A DNA stretch of 64,000 nt, taken from assembly GCA_963851385.1 (NCBI GenBank), contig CAWKPE010000007.1, forward strand, positions 1-64,000, written 5' to 3'. The position numbers were made by a program, and so were the translations under genes. Of the stretch, positions 1 through 7,780 are shown piece after piece. Source of the DNA: CAWEFA01 sp963851385. GTDB taxonomy: Bacteria; Bacteroidota; Bacteroidia; Bacteroidales; DTGW01. The notes beneath the pieces were generated by a model that saw only the letters and a program-made list of their open reading frames with translations, did no database searches and was not told the DNA's origin. Within the stretch, counting starts at the first letter, position 1. Each line of letters begins with the position of its first letter.

Positions 1-302
1 TAGATAAAAATTCATATAAAAAGTATAAAGATTTTATAAAGAAATGAAATAGCTAAGTTGTTTTGTCGAACTTTGAATCAAGACTAAAGATATTGCTTAG
101 TTTTATTCGCTGCTCTTCTTAATGTCTTCAAATTTTTTTCATTTTCCCAGGTAATTTTTTTTATTTATTTTTTTAAGATAAGTATTCTTGAGCTTATCAA
201 AAGAAATGAATTTTTAATTTTATCAGTTTGATTGTAATAATTAAAAATAATATCTTCGGTCTTTAATGGATAAAGTAAGGAAATATCAATTATCTTTAAA
301 CG
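1..302. other. Intergenic leader before ribF-like gene
   Basis: AT-rich sequence with no convincing gene. A minus-strand open frame here (about 165-470) is mostly the complement of the ribF-like gene and of low-complexity sequence. A TATCTTTA box at 290-297 resembles a Bacteroidota -7 element but lies only a few bases before the ATG, so I do not assign it. Confidence 0.5.
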
Positions 303-1247
303 ATGCAGGTTTATTATGATATTGATGAAGTCGGGAAAATTAAAAATCCTGTGATCACTACAGGTATTTTTGATGGTGTTCATATAGGTCATAAAGCTAT
401 ACTTAACCGATTGAAAAAAAATGCAAAAGAAATCAATGGTGAAACTGTCATTATAACTTTTCATCCTCATCCACGTGCTGTTCTTTATCCGAAAACAAAA
501 GGGAAAAATTTGAAATTAATATACTCCCGGGACGAAAAAATTCAGCTCTTGCAGGATATGGGTATTGACCATCTGATTATACTGTCGTTTACAAAAGAAT
601 TTGCAGCAACTACTTCGCAGCAATTTGTCAAAGAAATTCTTGTGAACAAACTTAAAGCTAAAAAAGTAGTTGTCGGATTCAATCATCAGTTTGGTCATTT
701 GAAAACCGGGAACTATGCATTCCTGAAAAAAATGGGAAAAGAATTTGATTTTGAAGTTGAAGAAATTCCTGCGCAGGAGCTGGAAAACGAGACCATCAGT
801 TCGACCCGCATACGTTATGCATTAATTGATGGAAATATTCAACGTGCAAATGCCTATCTTGACCATTATTATAGTGTAAGGGGAATTCTAAAAAAAGGAG
901 ATAAAAATTTTGGTCTTATTGGATTTCCAATGTATATAGTAATTCCTTTTGACAACAGTACTAAACTTTTTCCACCATCCGGCATATATGCAATTTCAGC
1001 TGACTCTACTAACAACCATTTGCGGGGAATGCTTATGATTTCAACATACGCTGATACTCCTATCAAACGTAAAGAACGACTTATTGAAGTACATTTTTTT
1101 AAATCAAATGAAATGAATTTTGCCGGAAAAACTATTTCTATTAATTTCCATAAAAGAATCAGGAAACATCTCAGTTTTATTTCTGCAGAAAAACTAAGAG
1201 CACAGTTAATAAGTGACAAAAGTAAAATTGAAGAACTAATCTTTTAA
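303..1247 (+). CDS. ribF: RibF-like FAD synthetase with degenerate riboflavin kinase domain
   Basis: The family is bifunctional: riboflavin kinase (riboflavin to FMN) plus FMN adenylyltransferase (FMN to FAD). The N-terminal nucleotidyltransferase half is well preserved, with GIFDGVHIGH near residues 21-30, FHPHPRAVLYP near 53-63 and SSTRIRYAL near 165-173. The C-terminal half still aligns with the flavokinase fold, but its signature positions have changed. The usual GFPTAN motif, which binds Mg-ATP, reads GFPMYI; the usual GTRPT segment reads STYADT; and the DLYG loop reads MNFAG. The length (314 aa) is normal. I infer that the FAD synthetase half is active and that the kinase half is weak or dead, so another RibF may exist elsewhere. 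It lies just before the flavin-using hydrogenase genes. Confidence 0.85.
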   Translation: MQVYYDIDEVGKIKNPVITTGIFDGVHIGHKAILNRLKKNAKEINGETVIITFHPHPRAVLYPKTKGKNLKLIYSRDEKIQLLQDMGIDHLIILSFTKEFAATTSQQFVKEILVNKLKAKKVVVGFNHQFGHLKTGNYAFLKKMGKEFDFEVEEIPAQELENETISSTRIRYALIDGNIQRANAYLDHYYSVRGILKKGDKNFGLIGFPMYIVIPFDNSTKLFPPSGIYAISADSTNNHLRGMLMISTYADTPIKRKERLIEVHFFKSNEMNFAGKTISINFHKRIRKHLSFISAEKLRAQLISDKSKIEELIF

Positions 1248-1388
1248 TTTTTAAATAAACTGAAAAATAAATGCCAATAGAATTTTTCAGATTGCTGAAT
1301 TAATTGTCATTTGAAATAATAATCATTTTCTGCAGCTTAATAAAATGTTAAGTTCTTTCTTTTCTGTGCATAAAAAACAAAAAGAAAT

Positions 1389-1396
1389 TATCTTTG
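1389..1396 (+). promoter_or_regulatory. Candidate -7 promoter box of hoxF
   Basis: TATCTTTG matches the Bacteroidota -7 consensus TAnnTTTG and lies 41 bases before the hoxF ATG. The -33 region is weak (only a TGTG about 20 bases upstream), so this is a suggestion from sequence alone. Confidence 0.4.
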
Positions 1397-1437
1397 TTAT
1401 AAGAATAACATTAAAAGTTTCACTTAAATAAATTCTT

Positions 1438-3243
1438 ATGATAGCGCTGGTGAAACAAATCATAGACAGGTTTGGCAAAAACCGCAATCGTTTAATGGAC
1501 ATTTTAATTGATATCCAGGCTGAACTTGGATATATTTCCCAGGAAGCAACTATTCAAATTGCTCATGAATTAGGTATTTCTAAGGTTGATGTTGAACAAA
1601 CTATTTCTTTTTATCACTTCCTTTCACAGAAGCCAACCGGAAAATTTTCAATTTATTTGAATAACAGTGTTGTCGCCAACATGATGGGACGCTCTGAAAT
1701 TGTTGAAGCCTTAGAACAGGAAGCTGGATGCAAATTCGGCGAAGTATCAGGAGACGGACTGATAGGATTGTTCAATACTTCCTGTATTGGAATGAACGAT
1801 CAGGAACCGGCTGCAATTATAAATGGACATGTTTTTACCAAACTTACTCCTTTCAGAGTCAAAGAAATTATTAAAGATATCAAAAAAGGTAAAAGCCTCA
1901 ACGATCTGATTGTTGAAAGTTATGGTGACGGAATGAATAATACAGAGCTCATCAAAGCAATGGTCTATAACAATATTCGCAAAATCGGCCCAGTGCTTTC
2001 TGACGATTATAAACCCGGCATTGTCATTTGGGAAATTCTTCCTAAAATGACACCTGAGAATGTTTTGGAACAGGTCAAACTTTCTAACATTCGAGGACGT
2101 GGTGGCGCAGGATTTCCAACCGGACTAAAATGGGAATTTTGCAGAAAAGCTAAAGGAGAAAAAAGATATATTTTCTGTAATGCTGATGAAGGTGAACCAG
2201 GTACATTTAAGGACCGTGTTATACTTACGGAGAGACCTAAATTACTGTTCGAAGGAATGGTAATTGCCGGATATGCCGTTGGTGCTTCAGAAGGAATTCT
2301 TTATGTTCGATATGAATACAAGTATTTGCAAAACTATCTTGAAGACATACTCCAAGGTGCTCGTGATCGAAACCTGTTAGGTAAAAACATTGGAGGTATC
2401 CAAGGATTTGATTTTGATATTCGCATTCAATTTGGCGCCGGTGCTTATGTGTGTGGAGAAGAATCTGCTTTGATTGAAAGTGCAGAAGGTAAGCGCGGAG
2501 AACCTCGTGACAGGCCTCCATTCCCGATTGAAGTCGGCTATCTTGGAATGCCAACTGTAGTAAATAATGTAGAAACCTTTTGTTCGGTTGTTAAAATATT
2601 GCTAAATGGTGGTGAATGGTACCGCTCATTTGGCACAAAAGATTCGACAGGAACAAAATTGATCAGCATAAGCGGCGATTGCAAATATCCCGGTGTCTAC
2701 GAAATAGAATGGGGTTTCAATGTCAATGATATTATATCTATGACTGGTGCCGATGAAGTTCAGGCAGTTCAGGTTGGCGGACCATCAGGAACTTTGATTG
2801 CTCAAAATGAATTTAACAGGACTCTTAGCTTCGAAGATCTTTCAACAGGTGGTTCAATCATTATTTTTGGGAATCACCGAAATTTGTTAAAGGATGTAGT
2901 TCTTAACTTCATGGAATTCTTTATTGAAGAATCTTGTGGCTCCTGTGTGCCATGCAGGACAGTTCCTTCATTTATGCGTGACAAGCTGGTAAAAATTCTG
3001 AATGGTCATGGTGTTAAAAAAGATATTGATGATTTTATAGATTGGGGTAAATCAATGAAAATAAATCGTTGTGGATTGGGGCACACTGCAGCAAATCCAA
3101 TTCTTAGTAGTATAAAAAATTTCAGAAAGCTTTATGATGATTTAATACATAAGGATTCTGACTATGAAAGTGGATTTGATCTTGCATTAGCCGAAGCAGA
3201 CGCAGCTGAATATACTCATAGAAAGGTAGATGATAAAGGGTAA
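1438..3243 (+). CDS. hoxF: NAD-reducing hydrogenase diaphorase large subunit HoxF
   Basis: This is the NADH-binding flavoprotein subunit of a bidirectional NAD-linked [NiFe]-hydrogenase. Residues 1-150 form a NuoE-like thioredoxin domain and the rest is NuoF-like. The NuoF part has the NADH/FMN glycine-rich GRGGAGFPTGLKW segment near 219-231, CNADEGEPGTFKDR near 246-259, a GAGAYVCGEESALI segment, and the [4Fe-4S] ligands CGSCVPCR near 500 plus a later Cys in NRCGLGH. The NuoE-like half keeps only one of its four [2Fe-2S] cysteines (SCIGMN), as in HoxF proteins in which this domain has lost its cluster. The 601 aa length fits HoxF. A separate hoxE is absent. It is followed by hoxU after a 201-bp spacer, which is unusually wide for a hydrogenase operon. 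The C-terminal tail is acidic. Confidence 0.93.
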   Translation: MIALVKQIIDRFGKNRNRLMDILIDIQAELGYISQEATIQIAHELGISKVDVEQTISFYHFLSQKPTGKFSIYLNNSVVANMMGRSEIVEALEQEAGCKFGEVSGDGLIGLFNTSCIGMNDQEPAAIINGHVFTKLTPFRVKEIIKDIKKGKSLNDLIVESYGDGMNNTELIKAMVYNNIRKIGPVLSDDYKPGIVIWEILPKMTPENVLEQVKLSNIRGRGGAGFPTGLKWEFCRKAKGEKRYIFCNADEGEPGTFKDRVILTERPKLLFEGMVIAGYAVGASEGILYVRYEYKYLQNYLEDILQGARDRNLLGKNIGGIQGFDFDIRIQFGAGAYVCGEESALIESAEGKRGEPRDRPPFPIEVGYLGMPTVVNNVETFCSVVKILLNGGEWYRSFGTKDSTGTKLISISGDCKYPGVYEIEWGFNVNDIISMTGADEVQAVQVGGPSGTLIAQNEFNRTLSFEDLSTGGSIIIFGNHRNLLKDVVLNFMEFFIEESCGSCVPCRTVPSFMRDKLVKILNGHGVKKDIDDFIDWGKSMKINRCGLGHTAANPILSSIKNFRKLYDDLIHKDSDYESGFDLALAEADAAEYTHRKVDDKG

Positions 3244-3247
3244 AAGG

Positions 3248-3418
3248 ATACAGGATACATGATACATGATACCTGATATCGAAACTTGGAAATTGAGAAT
3301 TGAAAATTGAAAATTGAAAAATTAAAACTGTAAAATAAAGCCTAATGTCAATAGCCTAAAAACTTAAAATATTAAATTTTGAACTTTGAACTAAGCAAAT
3401 TTATTGGAGAACCTCCAA
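3248..3418. repeat. Degenerate short repeats and small hairpin between hoxF and hoxU
   Basis: The spacer starts with near-tandem GATACATGATAC-like units (about 3248-3280), followed by low-complexity ATTGAAAATTGAAA tracts. A short hairpin, TTGGAG/CTCCAA with a 3-base loop, lies at 3404-3418, 26 bases before the hoxU start. No gene is seen. Similar AT-rich filler tracts recur near 13.46-13.5 kb and between the two tRNA genes. Confidence 0.4.
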
Positions 3419-3444
3419 GCCACTTTAAACTTTAAACTGATTCC

Positions 3445-4128
3445 ATGTCTGAAGTAATTAAATTTTTTATCGATGGGAAAGAATGTCTTTCGGAAAAGGG
3501 CAAATATCTTGTAGACGCTGCACAAGAAAATGGCATTTATATACCCACACTATGCAATATTAAAGGTGTCAAACCTCGAGGAGCTTGCAGAGTTTGCAAT
3601 GTAAAGGTTAATAATAAGTTTATGACTGCATGTACAACACCTGTTTCCGATGGAATGGATGTTCAAAATCTTACTGAAGAAATTGAAGAAATCAGGAAAT
3701 CCATTATTGAAATTCTTTTTGTTGAAGGCAATCATTTTTGTCCATCTTGCGAAAAGAGCGGAAATTGTGAATTGCAGGCACTTGCTTATCGTTATAGAAT
3801 AATGGTTCCGCGATTTCCTTATCAATTTGCAATAAGAGATGTTGATGCCACTCATCCTCTTATCATTAAAGATCATAATCGTTGCATACTATGTAAACGA
3901 TGTGTAAGAGTTATAAAAGACGCTAATGGTCGTAGTATTTTTGCTTTTAAGCGTCGAGGCCCTAAGCTCGAAATAAGTATTGATCCCGAATTGGCTCACG
4001 CCCTTACTGAAGAATTAGCCCAGAAAGCTGTTGATATATGTCCGGTTGGCGCAATACTTCCCAGGGAAAAAGCTTTCAGAGTTCCTATCGGACAAAGAAA
4101 ATACGATAAAAAACCTATAGGTAATTAG
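3445..4128 (+). CDS. hoxU: NAD-reducing hydrogenase diaphorase small subunit HoxU
   Basis: HoxU passes electrons between the NiFe hydrogenase module (HoxYH) and the NADH module (HoxF). It resembles the N-terminal part of NuoG. The first 80 residues are a plant-type [2Fe-2S] ferredoxin fold with the cysteines in PTLCNIKG, RGACRVC and MTACTTP. A HFCPSCEKSGNC segment near residues 96-107 gives the His/Cys-liganded [4Fe-4S] site, and CILCKRC plus DICPVGA supply a second [4Fe-4S] cluster. The 227 aa length is typical. The downstream hoxY is 414 bp away because repeat elements sit in the gap, so hoxYH may not be fully co-transcribed with hoxFU. Confidence 0.93.
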   Translation: MSEVIKFFIDGKECLSEKGKYLVDAAQENGIYIPTLCNIKGVKPRGACRVCNVKVNNKFMTACTTPVSDGMDVQNLTEEIEEIRKSIIEILFVEGNHFCPSCEKSGNCELQALAYRYRIMVPRFPYQFAIRDVDATHPLIIKDHNRCILCKRCVRVIKDANGRSIFAFKRRGPKLEISIDPELAHALTEELAQKAVDICPVGAILPREKAFRVPIGQRKYDKKPIGN

Positions 4129-4167
4129 AGTTCAAAATTAATTTGGAACCCGGATACCGATTACTTG

Positions 4168-4385
4168 GAAGAGATAAATTTTGTAAGCAGAAAGAAAAAT
4201 GATTTAAGAACAAAGAATGCTGATTTTTGATTTATGAAGAGAAAGATTCGATAGTACAAGTTAGTGCAGCCAAAAAACTTCTGAAATCAAAATTCGTTGA
4301 TCCTTGTTCTTAAATCAAAATAAAAAACTTATTAACAGATAATATAAGTTTACAAATTAAGGTCAACCTTAGTTGTGAAATGACA
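4168..4385 (+). repeat. Palindromic repeat family A, copy 1
   Basis: About 215 bases that match, with scattered differences, the reverse complement of 13525-13733. The core is an imperfect long inverted repeat: GATTTAAGAACAA at 4201-4213 pairs with TTGTTCTTAAATC at 4304-4316, and similarity continues inwards for about 20 more bases per arm. I see no clear target duplication at the outer ends. It may be a REP or an old MITE. Confidence 0.75.
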
Positions 4386-4526
4386 AATTATAAACCAATG
4401 TCGTTTATTTACGCTTAAGTCACCCTTCGATAAGCTCAGGATGACTTTGCAACTGTGTCATACTGAGCTTGTCGAAGTATGGCACACTAACATAATTTCT
4501 TAACTATACGACATTGAATTATAAAC
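4386..4526 (+). mobile_element. MITE-like element, copy 1, with 10-bp target duplication
   Basis: The element runs from 4396 to 4516 and ends in imperfect inverted repeats (CAATGTCGTTTA... and ...ATACGACATTG). It is flanked by an exact direct repeat AATTATAAAC at 4386-4395 and 4517-4526. Inside are two smaller palindromes containing TTCGATAAGCTCAG and CTGAGCTTGTCGAA. It encodes no protein. The same structure occurs at 48448-48590 with a different 10-bp duplication, so this is a real insertion, here between hoxU and hoxY. Confidence 0.88.
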
Positions 4527-4542
4527 TTTAAACCTAGTTCAC

Positions 4543-5091
4543 ATGGCAAAAAAAATAATAGCTACCACTTCACTTGCAGGATGCTTCGGGTGTCACATGT
4601 CATTCCTGGATATTGATGAACGCATCCTGGATTTAATAGAATTGGTAGAATTCAATAAATCACCTGTTGACGATATTAAAGTTTTTACAAAAAAATGTGA
4701 CATAGGACTCATTGAAGGTGGCTGTTGTAATAGTGAAAATATTCATTTATTACGCGAGTTTAGGAAAAACTGTAAAGTTCTTGTGTCACTTGGAGAATGC
4801 GCCATTATGGGAGGTCTGCCCGCACTTAGAAATGGCATATCTATCAAAGAATGTTTTGATGAAGCATATTTGAAAGGCCCTACTGTTCAGGCTAACGATG
4901 AACACATTATTCCCAATGATGAGGAATTACCTATCATTCTTGACAAAGTATATCCTTGTCACGAAATAGTAAAAATTGATTTTTTTATTCCCGGCTGTCC
5001 GCCAAGAGCTGATCTTATTTGGGATGCTTTGGTCGCATTAGTAAAAGGGAATGAACTGGAACTTCCATATGAAGTATTTAAATACGATTAA
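4543..5091 (+). CDS. hoxY: NAD-reducing hydrogenase small subunit HoxY
   Basis: This is the electron-transfer subunit of the [NiFe] hydrogenase module and carries the proximal [4Fe-4S] cluster. At 182 aa it is the short form expected of soluble group 3 enzymes, with no Tat signal and no C-terminal extra-cluster domain. Cluster ligands are visible in GCFGCHMS (Cys14 and Cys17), GECAIMGG and PGCPPRAD, with an additional EGGCCNSEN segment. It is followed after 25 bp by hoxH, so the two catalytic-module genes are surely co-transcribed. Confidence 0.93.
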   Translation: MAKKIIATTSLAGCFGCHMSFLDIDERILDLIELVEFNKSPVDDIKVFTKKCDIGLIEGGCCNSENIHLLREFRKNCKVLVSLGECAIMGGLPALRNGISIKECFDEAYLKGPTVQANDEHIIPNDEELPIILDKVYPCHEIVKIDFFIPGCPPRADLIWDALVALVKGNELELPYEVFKYD

Positions 5092-5116
5092 ATTGCTGAT
5101 TTATTTTTAAATATCC

Positions 5117-6571
5117 ATGGCAAACAAAATTACAATAGAACCGGTAACAAGGGTTGAAGGGCACGGAAAGGTGACTATCCATCTTGACGATGAAGGAAAG
5201 GTAGAACAAACCCGTCTTCATATAGTTGAATTCAGAGGATTCGAGCGGTTTATACAAGGGAGACCTTACTGGGAGGCGCCGGTATTAGTGCAAAGATTAT
5301 GCGGCATTTGTCCCGTTAGCCATCATTTAGCTTCCGCAAAAGCAATGGACGTTATTGTAGGTGCCGGAACTGGCGACGGTTTGACCCCAACGGCTGAGAA
5401 GATGCGCCGGCTTATGCATTATGGTCAGATATTTCAATCTCATTCTCTGCACTTTTTCCATCTTGCTTCTCCTGATTTACTTTTTGGAATTGACGGAGAT
5501 CCTGCAACACGAAATATTATCGGAGTTGCCATAAAACATAAGGATCTGGCCGTTCAGGGCGTAATGATGCGTAAGTTCGGACAGGAAATCATATTGGCCA
5601 CAGCAGGTAAGAAAATTCATGGAACAGGAGCAATTCCAGGTGGAATCAATAAACACCTTTCTCCTGAAGAAAGAGATACTTTTTTAAAAAGACCTGATCC
5701 CCTCAACATATCAAAAATGATTGAATGGTCTCAAAGCGCACTGGAATTCTTTTCAAATTTTCACAAAAAAAACAAAGAACTAATTGATAATTTTTCTGTT
5801 TTTCCTTCCAGTCACTTAAGTCTCGTAAGAAAAGACGGTGCTCTTGATCTTTATCATGGAGTTTTGCGGGCTATTGATTCAAAAGGTAAAAAAATATTAC
5901 ACGATGTAGATTACCAGGAATATTTCCATTATATAGACGAAGAAGTAAAGTCATGGAGCTACATGAAATTTCCATATCTGAAAGCATTAGGTAAACAAAA
6001 CGGATGGTATACGGTTGGCCCATTGGCCCGCATGAATACTGCGGATTTTATATCTACTCCACTTGCTCAAAAAGAATTTGAAAAATTCAAAGCCTATACA
6101 AATGGCAAACCTAATGGCATGTCAATGCACATGCACTGGGCAAGACTTATTGAAATACTTCATGCTGCCGAAGAAATGCAAAACCTTTTGAATGATCCTG
6201 ATATCATCCAGGGAGAGTTAATCAAAACAGGAACTAAAAATAGCGAAGGTGTCGGACTTATTGAGGCTCCGCGCGGAACTCTTTTCCACCATTACAGGAT
6301 TAACAGCAACGACCAGATTGAAATGTGTAACCTGATAGTTTCCACTACAAATAACAATCAGCCTATGAATGAAGCTGTAAATATGGTGGCTAAAACATAC
6401 ATGAACGGAAAAAAGAAAATTACCGAAGGTATGATGAATGCTGTTGAGACAGTAATCAGAGCTTATGATCCCTGCCTGAGCTGTGCTACACATGCGTTGG
6501 GTCAAATGCCATTGGAATTCTTTGTATATAATTCTAAAGACAAATTAGTCGAGCACAGATTAAGAGATTAA
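5117..6571 (+). CDS. hoxH: NAD-reducing hydrogenase large subunit HoxH (NiFe catalytic)
   Basis: This is the catalytic subunit that oxidises or evolves H2 at a Ni-Fe(CN)2CO centre. The nickel ligands are in the N-terminal motif RLCGICPVSHH (near residues 61-71) and the C-terminal motif DPCLSCATH. After that His about 25 residues remain, beginning ALGQMPLE. This is the C-terminal peptide that a HoxW-type protease removes after nickel insertion. The 484 aa length fits group 3d. No hoxW and no hyp maturation genes occur in this window, so maturation factors must lie elsewhere. It is the last gene of the hox cluster; the next gene is 643 bp away. Confidence 0.94.
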   Translation: MANKITIEPVTRVEGHGKVTIHLDDEGKVEQTRLHIVEFRGFERFIQGRPYWEAPVLVQRLCGICPVSHHLASAKAMDVIVGAGTGDGLTPTAEKMRRLMHYGQIFQSHSLHFFHLASPDLLFGIDGDPATRNIIGVAIKHKDLAVQGVMMRKFGQEIILATAGKKIHGTGAIPGGINKHLSPEERDTFLKRPDPLNISKMIEWSQSALEFFSNFHKKNKELIDNFSVFPSSHLSLVRKDGALDLYHGVLRAIDSKGKKILHDVDYQEYFHYIDEEVKSWSYMKFPYLKALGKQNGWYTVGPLARMNTADFISTPLAQKEFEKFKAYTNGKPNGMSMHMHWARLIEILHAAEEMQNLLNDPDIIQGELIKTGTKNSEGVGLIEAPRGTLFHHYRINSNDQIEMCNLIVSTTNNNQPMNEAVNMVAKTYMNGKKKITEGMMNAVETVIRAYDPCLSCATHALGQMPLEFFVYNSKDKLVEHRLRD

Positions 6572-7214
6572 TAACCAAATTGCGATTGTTACGAACCAAA
6601 CTGGAGAGTGCCGAATGTCATTAAGTTAAGGAACAATTCCTTCCCGATAACCATCGGAACTCAGAGTAACCAGATATTTAGGTCATAAGCTTGTCAACGT
6701 ATGAACTGCTGTTCTATATTTAATCTGTCAAAGTAGAATTAAAAACCAGCGATATAATAATTTCACAGAAGAATTTAATTCTATAAATAATCTTTAATAA
6801 AAAATGGACTTCTGACAACCTAGATACCTTATACCTTATTCTGTTTTGAGATTACAATTACTGTATCTGGGTTTCTTATTTAAAATATAATAGTCTAACC
6901 GTATTTGAAAGCATATTTGTCTTTTTAGCCGCAAATCACAGACAAGCCAAAAAGCCGATTGACAACTCACACACATTGCAACAAATTTGCAAACCCTCAT
7001 ATTCAAACTCCCAATCCAATGGTTTACAAAGAGATGCAATTTCTTAACCCACTTTAAGAAATTTGCGAATTATTTTTCAAATAAAGGTTACTTTTTTTGT
7101 TAATAGGCTATTAATATTTAAAATTGGTGATTTCGTAAAAATTAAACTTTTCAAAAATTTCAAAATTGGGAAGACAGGACAGATTAAGTAATCGATAACT
7201 AAAAATCAAAAATT
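6572..7214. other. Intergenic region between hoxH and the H-NOX gene
   Basis: 643 bases without a supported gene. The first part contains a decayed relative of the MITE-like element (6613-6710). The remainder is AT-rich. A short minus-strand frame (about 6836-7039) has no recognisable features and is ignored. Confidence 0.6.
6613..6710 (+). repeat. Decayed MITE-like element (possible third copy)
   Basis: It starts GAATGTCATTAAGTTAAGGAAC, close to the left end of the 48.5-kb copy. It keeps CTCAGAGTAAC and GGTCATAAGCTTGTC segments in the same order as the intact copies. The right terminal repeat and any target duplication are no longer recognisable, suggesting an old insertion. Confidence 0.5.
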
Positions 7215-7739
7215 ATGAAAGCAGTAATTGTACAGTGTCTCGAAGAACTTGTAAAAACTAAGTTCGGCAATGAAAAATGGGAACAGATAAAATCTAAATC
7301 TGGAATTGATAAAAACAAAGTATTTTATATATCGGAAGATATTGACGATACTATGGTGATTAATATGTTAACGAATACATGTTCAATATTGAATATCTCA
7401 TTGCAACAGGCAGCAGATGCATTTGGTGATTATTGGGTGAATACATTTGCACCAAAAATTTACAAAAATTTTTATGAAGGCTGCAAAACTGCAAGAGAAT
7501 TTATTCTAAAAATGGATAGCATTCATGAAATTGTCACTAAAAATATAAAAGGAGCAAGGCCACCCAGATTTGAATACAAATGGGAATCGGACAATGCCTT
7601 ATTAATGAAATACAATTCATCCAGAGGTTTAATAGATATTTTATCGGGTCTGGTAAAAGGGGTTGGAACTTATTTCAGGGAAAAAATAGTCGTTGAAAAA
7701 ATTGGTACCAGTCAGTTAAGAATTCTTTTCTTAGCATAG
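7215..7739 (+). CDS. H-NOX (haem NO/CO-binding) stand-alone sensor
   Basis: Haem-nitric oxide/oxygen binding domain protein of 174 aa, i.e. the whole H-NOX fold and nothing else. Family residues are clear: the proximal haem ligand His104 (in DSIHEIV), the conserved GARPP proline segment near 113-117, and the haem-propionate motif Y-x-S-x-R as Tyr133, Ser135 and Arg137. In O2-binding H-NOX proteins a distal tyrosine sits five residues after that Arg; here that position is Ile142. I therefore infer selectivity for NO and CO rather than O2. Stand-alone bacterial H-NOX proteins normally signal to a histidine kinase or cyclase encoded beside them. None is here; instead the next gene, 41 bp downstream on the same strand, is a Ni-CO dehydrogenase. 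Confidence 0.92.
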   Translation: MKAVIVQCLEELVKTKFGNEKWEQIKSKSGIDKNKVFYISEDIDDTMVINMLTNTCSILNISLQQAADAFGDYWVNTFAPKIYKNFYEGCKTAREFILKMDSIHEIVTKNIKGARPPRFEYKWESDNALLMKYNSSRGLIDILSGLVKGVGTYFREKIVVEKIGTSQLRILFLA

Positions 7740-7780
7740 ACAGAAGACATGAGGAAACTAACCGGTTAATATTGCTTTGC

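Larger units (their letters stand above)
4129..4542. other. Gap within the hox cluster carrying two repeat elements
   Basis: This 414-bp gap between hoxU and hoxY holds a palindromic repeat (about 4168-4385, listed separately) directly followed by a MITE-like element with a 10-bp target duplication (4386-4526). No coding potential is visible. The short remaining sequence up to hoxY is ACTTTAAAC-type low complexity. Confidence 0.7.

Noticed and set aside
165..470. Minus-strand frame of 101 codons
   Set aside because: Overlaps the ribF-like gene, has an AT-rich low-complexity composition and no recognisable features.
6836..7039. 67-codon minus-strand frame
   Set aside because: No signal, domain or composition supporting coding, in a gap containing a decayed repeat.
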